Origin: a virus
Length of the DNA: 37,699 bases
IMG/VR virus record: IMGVR_UViG_3300026519_000029
Coordinates: 1-37,699 of that record
Direction: 5' to 3' (one strand)
The position numbers were made by a program, and so were the translations under genes. The first letter of the stretch is position 1. Each line of letters opens with the position of its first letter. The notes under the pieces are model-generated. The model did no database searches. It worked only from the letters and a program-made list of their open reading frames with translations, and was not told the origin of the DNA. Below are positions 31,085 to 37,699 of this stretch, one piece after another.

Positions 31085-31450
31085 TTATTCGCCATTAGAC
31101 GAGACGTGGTACGTCTGGCCCGCAAAGTTAAAAAATCCTCGACCCTGTGAGCCAGATGATACTGAAGTCTCAGCAAAGCCACAAGATGTACTGCCTGAAG
31201 TTGCATTTACCAAGAAGCCCCCGTCAATAACCCGGAGCCGGTTCCCTTTTACAATTGCACCCCCCGAGATGAACATCTCCCGGCCAAAGACGGTAAAGCT
31301 AGCATCTTCACCGCTGCTCGTCTGAGTTACCAAGATGCCGCTTGCGTCCAAGGGGCCTGTTGCCAGCATCCCGTTTATATTGATTGCTTTGTACTGGTGA
31401 CCCATCAAGTCTTGCTGGACGTCCGTTGCTGGTAGTTTGACCGTACTCAT
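31085..31450 (-). CDS. head decoration-like protein
   Basis: 121 residues, GGAGGG upstream of ATG. Small and beta-rich: GHQYKAININGMLATG, SFTVFGREMFISGGAIVKGNRLRVIDGG and RGFFNFAGQTYHVS. Its size and place between the protease/scaffold and the capsid gene are those of head decoration (gpD-like or DUF2190-like) proteins, which stabilise the expanded capsid. Family call rests mostly on position. Confidence 0.68.
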   Translation of the reverse strand: MSTVKLPATDVQQDLMGHQYKAININGMLATGPLDASGILVTQTSSGEDASFTVFGREMFISGGAIVKGNRLRVIDGGFLVNATSGSTSCGFAETSVSSGSQGRGFFNFAGQTYHVSSNGE

Positions 31451-32506
31451 CTACTTACCCTCCGCATCATGTTGGTCTCGGTAACTTTCTGCAAGTTTAC
31501 TATCTTGCATCATTACCACGTTAACCGCCTCGCTATAGGTGGTGTTAGGTGAAGTTGCTGTGAACTTAACAGCCCGGGCGTGGACAACTTCGTCAGGTCT
31601 CATGCCCTTCTCTCCTTTGTCTTCATCGCCTTCGGTCTTGGCAGTCTCATCAGTACCTGGGGCTACTTTGGAACCATCAAGTAAGACCTTAACTGAGAGC
31701 TTGACGCTGCCCAGTGTCTCTTCGTCCTTAATGAGTTTATCGAGTCCGTCTCGTACCCCTGGAGTAATGGTTCCTGCTTTAACCAAGGACTCCAATTGAG
31801 TAGACAGCTCAACTTTGTCTTTCTCAAACTGGGCCAGCCCTACCAGTTTCTGCGATTCAACCAGTAGCTCCTGGTGTTTCTTTACTTCAGCCTGTGCCGC
31901 GGTATTCTCTGCAGACAGCGTAGTTACCCGTGCGGCAGCAACAGCAGCCTTTGCCTCTGCTTCGGCCACTAGCTTATTCATTTCAGCTTCAGTCATCGTC
32001 TCTCCTCCTGTTTTTTCAGTTAATTGGCCAGATGCCAGTTTCGCACTGAACTCTAGCTTGCTTGTTGAGGACAAGTAGGTCTGTAAGTCGGCAAGCGTAT
32101 TAACGGCGGGTAGAGTCGCGCCTAGTAACGCAAGACCGGATAAGACTGTCCCGTACTCCTTGCCTTTGTATTTTACATCGAGTAGCGCCTCGATTGATAC
32201 TGTCTTATAGAGCTTCGACTTAATAGCATCATACACTACAGCAGGTAAGTCTGTCAGCTCAGCCATGAGTTTGCCCTCACCGTTCAGGTATAGCTCCGAT
32301 ACCCAACCCATTGCTGGCTGCCCGTCTCGCACAGCAACGTCTTTAGCATCATCGGTATGCCCCAGTTTAAGAGGTACGTCCAAGACTGAAGATAGCCCTT
32401 TAAAATTGCTTACCATCTCGTCCATCATGTCAGCAGTAAAAGATATGCCGTTCCACACCCCTTCTGCCAATATCTCGACGAGTAGAGGTGATGTCTTTTT
32501 TGCCAT
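31451..32506 (-). CDS. Mu I-like prohead protease/scaffold
   Basis: 351 residues from ATG 32506 (AAGGAG eight bases upstream; ATG 32512 is too close). Residues 1-150 match the phage I-like domain: VEILAEGVWNG, LDVPLKLGHTDDAKD (His of the GH motif), PAMGWVSELYLNGEGKL, YDAIKSKLYKTVSIEALLD and LSGLALLGATLPAV. Residues 168-225 are a long charged coiled coil (EAEMNKLVAEAEAKAAVAAARV ...), the scaffold part, followed by an acidic C-terminus. It would guide prohead assembly and then be cleaved. Confidence 0.85.
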   Translation of the reverse strand: MAKKTSPLLVEILAEGVWNGISFTADMMDEMVSNFKGLSSVLDVPLKLGHTDDAKDVAVRDGQPAMGWVSELYLNGEGKLMAELTDLPAVVYDAIKSKLYKTVSIEALLDVKYKGKEYGTVLSGLALLGATLPAVNTLADLQTYLSSTSKLEFSAKLASGQLTEKTGGETMTEAEMNKLVAEAEAKAAVAAARVTTLSAENTAAQAEVKKHQELLVESQKLVGLAQFEKDKVELSTQLESLVKAGTITPGVRDGLDKLIKDEETLGSVKLSVKVLLDGSKVAPGTDETAKTEGDEDKGEKGMRPDEVVHARAVKFTATSPNTTYSEAVNVVMMQDSKLAESYRDQHDAEGK

Positions 32507-32508
32507 AG

Positions 32509-32688
32509 TCATATCTCCTTAAGTTCTAGTACAATTTGCTTGCCGCTACGGTAACCTATTGAAATGGATTCGCCTGGTTGCATCATGAACGGGTGATCAC
32601 TTATCTCTAATTCCTCTAGTCCAAGGTCATCGTCGAACACCTTAATACTTACTGTGATATAACTATTAAGTTCATCAGGGCTACTCAT
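32509..32688 (-). CDS. 59-residue protein between portal and protease
   Basis: ATG 32688 overlaps the portal stop (ATGA), and its own stop overlaps the next ATG. MSSPDELNSYITVSIKVFDD, QPGESISIGYRSGKQIVLELKE suggests a small beta barrel. Tight overlap on both sides supports it as a real gene. No family recognised. Confidence 0.68.
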   Translation of the reverse strand: MSSPDELNSYITVSIKVFDDDLGLEELEISDHPFMMQPGESISIGYRSGKQIVLELKEI

Positions 32689-34970
32689 GAGAAGCCCTGT
32701 TGTGGTTCGACGTTTGAAGGTCCACTCTCTTCCCACTCATCCAGTTCGGTTACAGGGATAAGCAAAGACCTGCAATTATGGTGATTAGGTGGTCGCAAGG
32801 TTCTCCACTGATCCGAATCAATGCTGAATATCTTGCCGTGTAACCTTTTGCAAATCTCTGTTCTGCGTGAGTCCATTATGGAACTATAAGAGAGTGCCTG
32901 TACGAAGCCGTCTAGCTGAGAGTCTTTAAAGTAACTGAACCTAGCCTCATTAATGGCCTCGAACAGGTTGGTGCGGACCATCGTGTTAATCCTTGCCTGG
33001 GGGTTTACTATGTCGGTTATGCCCATTTCCTCAAACAGCCAAGCACGTACACTTAATAACAGCAGACCTTCAGTAGCAAGTTCCTGGTAGATTAGTGTCT
33101 CTATCTCACTTACAGTCTTGCCCATCTTTGCTCCTTGTATGATCACCGTCTCGATCTTACTCTTCACATCCTTTGACAAGTCCCCCGACACCTTAAAGGA
33201 CTTAGTCCGGAAGAACTCCTCGCTTATGAGCTCTATGCTCTCCCCTCGTAAACTCAGACTTACACTCTCACCTTTAAGTCGGTCTATTTCTGCCTGTGCG
33301 TGTCTCAGGCCGAGTCTCCAACCTCCACGCAGTACTTTATAAACCTCTCGGTGCAGTTTTGTCTGTAGTCTCCTACTAAACTTCAGACCTCTCACCTCTT
33401 TTGTTACTTGATCGGCATCCCAGTCCATTGACTCAGTCTTAAAAGAAGTCACCAACCCTTTGATCAGATTAAATAGGGAAGTAGCCACATCCATTGAGCC
33501 CTTTTGTTCTAGAGCCTCTGAGTCCCTGCTCATAGTGGTGACATTTACCCGCCCCTCGATCGTCTCGGGGGTGAAACGGGCAGCAGCCCCTTGTATCGTC
33601 TCATCCTCTTTTCCCTCTTTTCCCTCTTTTCCCTCTTTTCCCTCTTCCCCTTCCCCTTCCCCTTCCCCTTCCCCTTCCCCTTCCCCTTCCCCTTCCACTT
33701 CCCCTTCACCCTCTTTTTCCTCTCGTTCCTCTTTTTCCTCTCGTTCAGGAGCACCTAGTAGGTCCCTCACGTATTTCTCGTCGTTGTCGGATACAGACAG
33801 TAACCCTTTGTCGACTAATAAAGACCAAGTCTCAAGTAAGCTGGTTATCTCAGTTTCACCCATCTGCCTGAACTTAAACCGCGGCCAGTGGCTGTCTGAG
33901 AAATTGAGCTCCCCTAATTGCCTCATTAGTTGGTCGTTGATGGTTTCTTCTAACCTGCGTGTGTCGGCATTTAACGTCCAAGCAAAAGCAGTAAGCTGTG
34001 TCTTGGACTGTGAGAAGCTTCCTGTCTGCCCCGAGGGGGTAATGCCTAGCAGATTAGGTACGAGCAAGGATTTTGCTATACCTAGGTCGTGGAATGCAAT
34101 AGCTTCTTTGTACGATACATTATTACCGGGGAATTCCAAGTGCATTTCAACATCTGATGGGAGCAGCATTCCTGTACCCCCTGTGGAGTTACTCAGTACT
34201 TGCTTTAGCGAAGTATGTTCAGGGCTCCCTTGCAATATGACTTTCTTTCCTTTCGGTTGTACCCACTTATACCCGCTCGCATGGCGTTCTAGCCAGACAT
34301 TCCAGAACCTTATGGCTAGGTCTTTGCTAAACCATGACCGGTAGGCTTCGTTTAACTCAGACTGACCGTAGTGCTCATCATATTCAGCATTATGCAAAAA
34401 GTGAATAAACTTACTTTTGTCTAGTGTCTTCTCTTTCCCTTCCGTCGTCTGTACCAGGGACAATATATTACCGTACTCGTCTGTCTTGAACTGGAAAGAG
34501 TCAAAAGGTTTCAGCTTAAGTGCCCTAATACCCCAGTAGGTCTTGCCCCTGAAAAGGAAATGGTCGTACACCTTCTCTGTTATCGACATACCTTGGTACA
34601 TGCTGGATAAGATACCATTCAGGCTCTCAGTAAAACTGCCCTTTATATTATCAATCAGTGCGTAGACCAGTTCTTCCCTGAACCTGGCTTCATCCTCAGA
34701 TAGTGCTAGCCTGTCAGACTCCAGGAACCACTGCCGAGAAGTTATAGCGTCCCTTTTAAAACGGATAGCCGCTTTAACTTGCTCATCCTTCATCATTCTA
34801 CGGTAGATACTGTGCCCTTTTCTGCCTATTAGCTCATCGGGGTTATATTTGTACTCCCCTTGATAGCTATAGGCTGATGGTTCAGAGTAAGCTACTTCCG
34901 CCAATGTAGGCGTTTCGGCTTTTACGTTCTTGCCAAGATTGTCCCTTTTAAAGAAAGAGAAGATGCTCAT
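32685..34970 (-). CDS. portal protein (DUF935/Mu gp29-like) fused to MuF domain
   Basis: 761 residues. Residues 45-405 are a DUF935-type portal: IYRRMMKDEQVKAAIRFKRDAI, GKTYWGIRALKLKPFDSFQF, HNAEYDEHYGQSELNEAYRSWF and IAFHDLGIAKSLLVPNLLG. Residues 410-456 are a Glu/Gly/Lys low-complexity linker. Residues 600-745 are a MuF (Mu gp30) head-morphogenesis domain: INTMVRTNLFEAINEARFSYF, DSRRTEICKRLHGK and LRPPNHHNCRSLLIPV. In Mu these are separate genes, so this is a fusion. It forms the DNA entry ring and nucleates head assembly. ATG follows the terminase stop directly. Confidence 0.92.
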   Translation of the reverse strand: MSIFSFFKRDNLGKNVKAETPTLAEVAYSEPSAYSYQGEYKYNPDELIGRKGHSIYRRMMKDEQVKAAIRFKRDAITSRQWFLESDRLALSEDEARFREELVYALIDNIKGSFTESLNGILSSMYQGMSITEKVYDHFLFRGKTYWGIRALKLKPFDSFQFKTDEYGNILSLVQTTEGKEKTLDKSKFIHFLHNAEYDEHYGQSELNEAYRSWFSKDLAIRFWNVWLERHASGYKWVQPKGKKVILQGSPEHTSLKQVLSNSTGGTGMLLPSDVEMHLEFPGNNVSYKEAIAFHDLGIAKSLLVPNLLGITPSGQTGSFSQSKTQLTAFAWTLNADTRRLEETINDQLMRQLGELNFSDSHWPRFKFRQMGETEITSLLETWSLLVDKGLLSVSDNDEKYVRDLLGAPEREEKEEREEKEGEGEVEGEGEGEGEGEGEGEGEEGKEGKEGKEGKEDETIQGAAARFTPETIEGRVNVTTMSRDSEALEQKGSMDVATSLFNLIKGLVTSFKTESMDWDADQVTKEVRGLKFSRRLQTKLHREVYKVLRGGWRLGLRHAQAEIDRLKGESVSLSLRGESIELISEEFFRTKSFKVSGDLSKDVKSKIETVIIQGAKMGKTVSEIETLIYQELATEGLLLLSVRAWLFEEMGITDIVNPQARINTMVRTNLFEAINEARFSYFKDSQLDGFVQALSYSSIMDSRRTEICKRLHGKIFSIDSDQWRTLRPPNHHNCRSLLIPVTELDEWEESGPSNVEPQQGFS
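33609..33712 (-). repeat. microsatellites inside the portal-MuF linker
   Basis: On the plus strand, about four TTTTCCCTC 9-mers (33609-33646) are followed by about ten CCTTCC-type 6-mers (33647-33712). In the portal frame these encode GKE/KEG and GE repeats of the linker at residues 420-456. Both units are multiples of three, so slippage would only change linker length. Confidence 0.9.
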
Positions 34971-36545
34971 TTAGATTAGCCCCGCGTCATAGTTGTCTGC
35001 CTCATTAATACCAAAGTCCTCAGTCCCGTGACCGCCCCTGAATACCGGTAGCTGCGTGGCATACTGCATCATGTGCGCATCAGCCATGTCAGGTGACTTG
35101 AGGCCTCGAGCCCTCATTTCTCTCTTTGTCTCAAGATCCTCTTTCTGGTCCAGGCCCTCTTTACGCAACACACTACACATCTGTGCGCAAAAGTCGTCCC
35201 AGTCCTGTTCGTCTTCAAAGCAATCATCTGCAAAGATTACTCTACCTTCTCTTAAGGCATCTCTGCCGACCATGTAAGACTGGACACGCCTGCATCTCCA
35301 CTCAGCGGGGTCATCACTGGCCTCGCCCCCTTTATAAGGGATCACGGGGTATGACCTTCGGGTCCCGTCCTCTTGTACTATCCCTTCCATCAAGTAGCCT
35401 GCTGTACCAGCCCCGACCCCTAATGAGTCTACAACGAGGTCATCACCGTTCCGGTAGTCACCCCCGTACTTCTCGAACATCTCTGCTGCCACTTGTGCGC
35501 TCAGCAGTACCGCTCGAGAAGAAGGGAAAGAGTACCGCTTTACTTTAAGGTAATGATCACAGGTCTCGTAGATTCTCCTTACTGAGATAACTGTCTCATC
35601 TTCGCCACCGTCGGCCACATCCACTGATACTCGTAGACGAGGCAGAGAACCATCTTCATAGAAGTCCCGGTCCTTAGCATCTGCTAGCCACTGCATAGCT
35701 ATAACTTGGTTAGCCCCGTCCTCAGCAAACTCACCTTTACATCTTATCTTAAAAACAGGGCTATCCTGGCCATACTTCTCTTTCATCTTAGCAACCCACT
35801 CAGGGGACACTCGCTTGGTCTTACTGAGGTCTACGTGTATCTTGTGGTAGTGCTTAGAAACCTTGTCAGTCATGTGGCTATCATAGAATGTCCCTCTATT
35901 CTTTGTAGGGTTGCCTATCAGTATCAAGATGGTCAAGAACCCGGCTGATACTGCTCCCTCGATGGCCGGAAACATCTCCTCACGGATGCCTGAAGCCTCT
36001 TCAACAACGAATAATAAGTGCTCGTCGTGATATCCTGCTAGGTTCTCAGGTTCGCTTGCCGTCTCTGCGTGAGCGGCCCAGTCTTCGTCTCCACACCATG
36101 TAGCTTTAGAAGCATCGACGTGTATCAGGGAACTGTAAGCAGGACCAGCCCTTTGCCGTATCTTCCTGAATGCGGGCCACAGTCTCGTCCTCAGCTGTTT
36201 CTCCTTGGGTGCTGTGGCTACGATGGTACCCCGGAAGCAGAAATTGAACCAGTGCATAATCCCCGCTACACCGAAGGTCTTACCGGGCCCGTGCATTGCT
36301 CTTACCGTGATGAGATTCTTCCCCCGCCGGTTGTACTTAGTAGTAGCCCCTACCTTGTGTCGATACACGTCAGCAACAGCCTCGGCAAACTCTTTCTGCC
36401 ACGGATCGAGGTCCCAGTTAACCCCCAACCTCCTGTCCTCATCTGTGGTTTCGATGTGTGTCACCTTTTGTAAGAACCACACGGGGTCGAGCCTAGCCTT
36501 CTTGACCGCGGCGCTTACCTGCGCATGGAGTTCGAGTTCGTTCAC
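34971..36545 (-). CDS. terL: terminase large subunit
   Basis: 524 residues. ATPase: RAMHGPGKT (Walker A, residues 82-90), TIVATAPKEKQL, and LLFVVEEA (Walker B with catalytic Glu, 177-184), then ILIGNPTK. Nuclease: SVDVADGGEDET (Asp309), LVVDSLGVGAGT (Asp373) and SPDMADAHMMQYA, the RNase H-like acidic triad. It pumps and cuts the DNA concatemer. It overlaps the small subunit gene (ATGA) and abuts the portal gene. Confidence 0.95.
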   Translation of the reverse strand: MNELELHAQVSAAVKKARLDPVWFLQKVTHIETTDEDRRLGVNWDLDPWQKEFAEAVADVYRHKVGATTKYNRRGKNLITVRAMHGPGKTFGVAGIMHWFNFCFRGTIVATAPKEKQLRTRLWPAFRKIRQRAGPAYSSLIHVDASKATWCGDEDWAAHAETASEPENLAGYHDEHLLFVVEEASGIREEMFPAIEGAVSAGFLTILILIGNPTKNRGTFYDSHMTDKVSKHYHKIHVDLSKTKRVSPEWVAKMKEKYGQDSPVFKIRCKGEFAEDGANQVIAMQWLADAKDRDFYEDGSLPRLRVSVDVADGGEDETVISVRRIYETCDHYLKVKRYSFPSSRAVLLSAQVAAEMFEKYGGDYRNGDDLVVDSLGVGAGTAGYLMEGIVQEDGTRRSYPVIPYKGGEASDDPAEWRCRRVQSYMVGRDALREGRVIFADDCFEDEQDWDDFCAQMCSVLRKEGLDQKEDLETKREMRARGLKSPDMADAHMMQYATQLPVFRGGHGTEDFGINEADNYDAGLI

Positions 36546-37003
36546 TCATCTTCCTCCGTATTAAGCATTGCTTCCTTAAGTGCGCAGGCCAGTGACCCGA
36601 AGGGATTATTGCCTGCGGGGTCCGACAGCTCAATTGCTTTGAGCTCAGGCAGTACAAACTTCAGTCTCTTAAAATTGAGCTCAGTCTTAGCCTTAAGTGC
36701 TTCTAGCCTGAACTTGAGCCCCTCCGCCTGTATCTTACAGAACATTAACCCTTCCTTATTAGACTTGGTCAGTCTGCTCCTCCTTACCATCACCGCATCC
36801 ATGGCAACTATGATAGCATCGTACTCCTGTGCTACTCTCTCTATCTGGGTCAGGTACATATTACCCTTCATCTTGTCCCTCAAGGCGTTCTTTTTCTCCT
36901 CCCGGATTGCAGCTAACCGCCTCGGTGCTCCTGCTCGCTTATCAGGCCTACCTGCCTTAGTAGTCTTTTTTCCTAGTGCCTTCTTTTTTTTAATGAGTGC
37001 CAT
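36542..37003 (-). CDS. putative terminase small subunit
   Basis: 153 residues from ATG 37003 (TAGGT upstream). A very basic N-terminus (LIKKKKALGKKTTKAGRPDKRAGAPRR) precedes long helices (DALLKR-like heptads, e.g. LKFRLEALKAKTELNFKRLKFVL) and an acidic end. The position directly before terL, as the first late gene, and the basic DNA-binding end fit TerS. A classical helix-turn-helix is not obvious. Confidence 0.72.
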   Translation of the reverse strand: MALIKKKKALGKKTTKAGRPDKRAGAPRRLAAIREEKKNALRDKMKGNMYLTQIERVAQEYDAIIVAMDAVMVRRSRLTKSNKEGLMFCKIQAEGLKFRLEALKAKTELNFKRLKFVLPELKAIELSDPAGNNPFGSLACALKEAMLNTEEDE

Positions 37004-37037
37004 CAATTACCTACCATAGCCGGTTACTATTGTGGCA

Positions 37038-37066
37038 TTTATAAAGTAAGATAGCTACTTTGTCAA
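37038..37066 (-). promoter_or_regulatory. late operon sigma70-type promoter
   Basis: On the minus strand TTGACA (37066 to 37061), 17-nt spacer, TATAAA (37043 to 37038). The start of transcription would be near 37031, about 28 bases before the TerS start. The GGTTTGACAAAG context equals that of the leader promoter at 878, so both arms may be read by the same unmodified host polymerase. Confidence 0.85.
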
Positions 37067-37126
37067 ACCGGCAAAATAGTTTACTTAGGTTTTCCCAGCA
37101 GAACCGGGTGACTTATTCTACAAAAA

Positions 37127-37222
37127 AATCCTCATAAGGAGAGGCTTTTGAGGTGTGAAATCCTCATAAGGAGAGGCTTTTGGGGTGTGAAATCCTCATA
37201 AGGAGAGGCTTTTGGGGAAGAA
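37127..37222 (+). repeat. three 32-bp tandem repeats upstream of the late promoter
   Basis: Units start at 37127, 37159 and 37191; the first 24 bases are identical in all three (AATCCTCATAAGGAGAGGC then TTTTG). Each carries the small inverted repeat CCTC-N7-GAGG. The 32-bp period is about three helical turns, so copies face the same side of DNA. They lie 60 bp behind the late -35 box and could bind an activator or be origin iterons. Confidence 0.85.
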
Positions 37223-37234
37223 ATCTCCGAGCCA

Positions 37235-37332
37235 TTGATCAAAAAATGACCAAAAGCGCTAATGTTTTTTTTGGTTTTTTTCCGACCCTGAAAAGTTAGT
37301 CCGTCTAAATTCCAGGTCAGTTGATCAAAAAA
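37235..37332 (+). repeat. paired TTGATCAAAAAA elements
   Basis: The palindrome TTGATCAA followed by A4 occurs at 37235-37246 and again at 37321-37332, 86 bp apart (about eight turns), around an AT-rich stretch with two long T runs. It could be a protein-binding pair in the control region. Confidence 0.6.
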
Positions 37333-37426
37333 CAGTCAGATATTTTTAAAAGACACTTCTGGATATGAGGAGGGTATGAGACTTTTTTTTTGTAAGTCCC
37401 TGTTTTATATATATAAATAAGTCATA

Positions 37427-37555
37427 CTCATACCCTCATACCCTCATAAGGGATAAAGTGGTATGGGGGTAAAAGAAAAAAGAGAAAAAAGAAAAAAAGA
37501 AAAAATATATAATGCTTAGTAGTATTTACCCCTTATGAGGGTATGAGGGTATGAG
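37427..37555 (+). repeat. 26-bp perfect inverted repeat around a purine-rich A/T tract (origin candidate)
   Basis: 37427-37452 and 37530-37555 are exact reverse complements over 26 bases. The 77-bp centre has a purine-only A/G tract (about 37470-37505) and TATATAATG. The arms consist of copies of an 8-mer (ATACCCTC / GAGGGTAT). An easily melted centre flanked by repeated protein sites is typical of replication origins; the assignment is inference. Confidence 0.75.
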
Positions 37556-37624
37556 GGTATGAGGGTATGAGGATACAGAGGTGCAAGGATACAAGGATAC
37601 AAGGATACAAGGATACAAGGATAT
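37534..37624 (+). repeat. two adjacent families of 8-bp tandem repeats
   Basis: TATGAGGG repeats four times (37534-37565) plus one TATGAGGA (37566-37573). After 11 bases, AAGGATAC repeats four times (37585-37616) plus AAGGATAT (37617-37624). An 8-bp period does not match the helix, so slippage-grown or origin-like iterons are both possible. Confidence 0.9.
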
Positions 37625-37659
37625 GGGTCTCGGTGCCTAGGTCATTGACATCGAGACCC
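37625..37659 (+). promoter_or_regulatory. inverted repeat over the right-end promoter
   Basis: GGGTCTCG (37625-37632) and CGAGACCC (37652-37659) are perfect complements 19 bases apart. The second arm lies in the spacer of the promoter at 37645-37673, so it may be an operator; as RNA it would be a hairpin without a clear T tract. Confidence 0.6.
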
Positions 37660-37673
37660 CTTTGTCTTATTAT
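37645..37673 (+). promoter_or_regulatory. sigma70-type promoter reading off the right edge
   Basis: TTGACA (37645-37650), a 17-nt spacer and TATTAT (37668-37673). Transcription would start near 37680 and leave the window at 37699. If the ends join, it would drive the Cys-rich gene that enters at position 2. Confidence 0.75.
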
Positions 37674-37699
37674 AGGAGTGTTGCTTGTGTTGTATTCCT

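Noticed and set aside
33460-34344. 294-residue plus-strand frame opposite the portal gene
   Set aside because: It is a shadow of the portal frame, full of Ser/Pro repeats from the reverse-complemented Glu/Gly linker, with no ribosome-binding site or operon context.
36205-37019. Plus-strand frames opposite the terminase genes
   Set aside because: They are antisense shadows of well-supported terminase genes and resemble no protein family.
37127-37222. CRISPR array from the regular 32-bp repeats
   Set aside because: The copies are directly adjacent with no spacers and there are no cas genes, so they are tandem repeats.
1-37699. Temperate or transposable phage (Mu-like head genes)
   Set aside because: Several head genes are Mu-like in type, but no transposase, MuB, integrase, excisionase or repressor is visible in the window.

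Overview
The window looks like most or all of the genome of a tailed phage with a siphovirus plan. Evidence: terminase, portal, capsid, tail tube, frameshifting tail chaperones, a 700-residue tape measure and no sheath gene. The host is probably Gram-negative, because the lysis cassette ends in an overlapping inner/outer membrane spanin pair. I see no integrase, CI-like repressor, transposase or tRNA gene, so a lytic lifestyle is more likely. Base composition is mid-GC.

Layout. There are two convergent arms. The left arm (+ strand, 2-11641) is the early/replication arm. It opens with the 3' end of a gene whose product has Cys at every third residue. Next come a promoter-driven gene with a Lys-rich repeat tail, and then a striking leader: a strong sigma70 promoter (878-906), about 190 nt of structured non-coding RNA, an intrinsic terminator, and a type III hammerhead self-cleaving ribozyme (about 1102-1166). 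After small early genes comes a tightly overlapping replication operon: Cas4/AddB-like DUF2800 nuclease, Enc34-type ssDNA-binding protein (DUF2815), family A DNA polymerase, VRR-NUC nuclease and SNF2-like helicase. A nucleotide and DNA modification block follows: dNMP kinase, MazG-like pyrophosphohydrolase, C5-cytosine methyltransferase, thymidylate synthase/dCMP hydroxymethylase homologue and dCMP deaminase.

The right arm (- strand, 37066 down to 11628) is the late arm, read from a consensus sigma70 promoter at 37038-37066. In order of transcription: small and large terminase, DUF935-type portal fused to a MuF domain, a small protein, Mu I-like protease/scaffold, decoration-like protein, major capsid protein, an intrinsic terminator, a small charged protein, a 993-residue GT4-methyltransferase-GT2 fusion, a secondary structural protein, a secreted protein, an ECF-like sigma factor, a beta-helix protein, connector and tail-completion genes, tail tube, G/GT chaperones, tape measure, paralogous distal tail proteins, tail hub, a fibre-like protein, amidase, XhlA-like protein, holin and spanins.

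The right end (37007-37699) is non-coding and repeat-dense: three 32-bp direct repeats upstream of the late promoter, a 26-bp perfect inverted repeat around a purine-rich A/T tract, two families of 8-bp tandem repeats, and a second + strand promoter inside an inverted repeat. That promoter reads off the window edge and, if the molecule is circular or concatemeric, toward the Cys-rich gene at position 1. This is the best candidate for a replication origin or control region.

The most unusual items are the promoter-ncRNA-terminator-hammerhead leader, the every-third-residue Cys protein, the three-domain glycosylation/methylation fusion between capsid and tail genes, the phage-encoded sigma factor inside the late operon, and the thymidylate synthase homologue with Asp at the base-discriminating position next to a divergent C5 methyltransferase. 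All calls come from reading the sequence only; no database search was possible.
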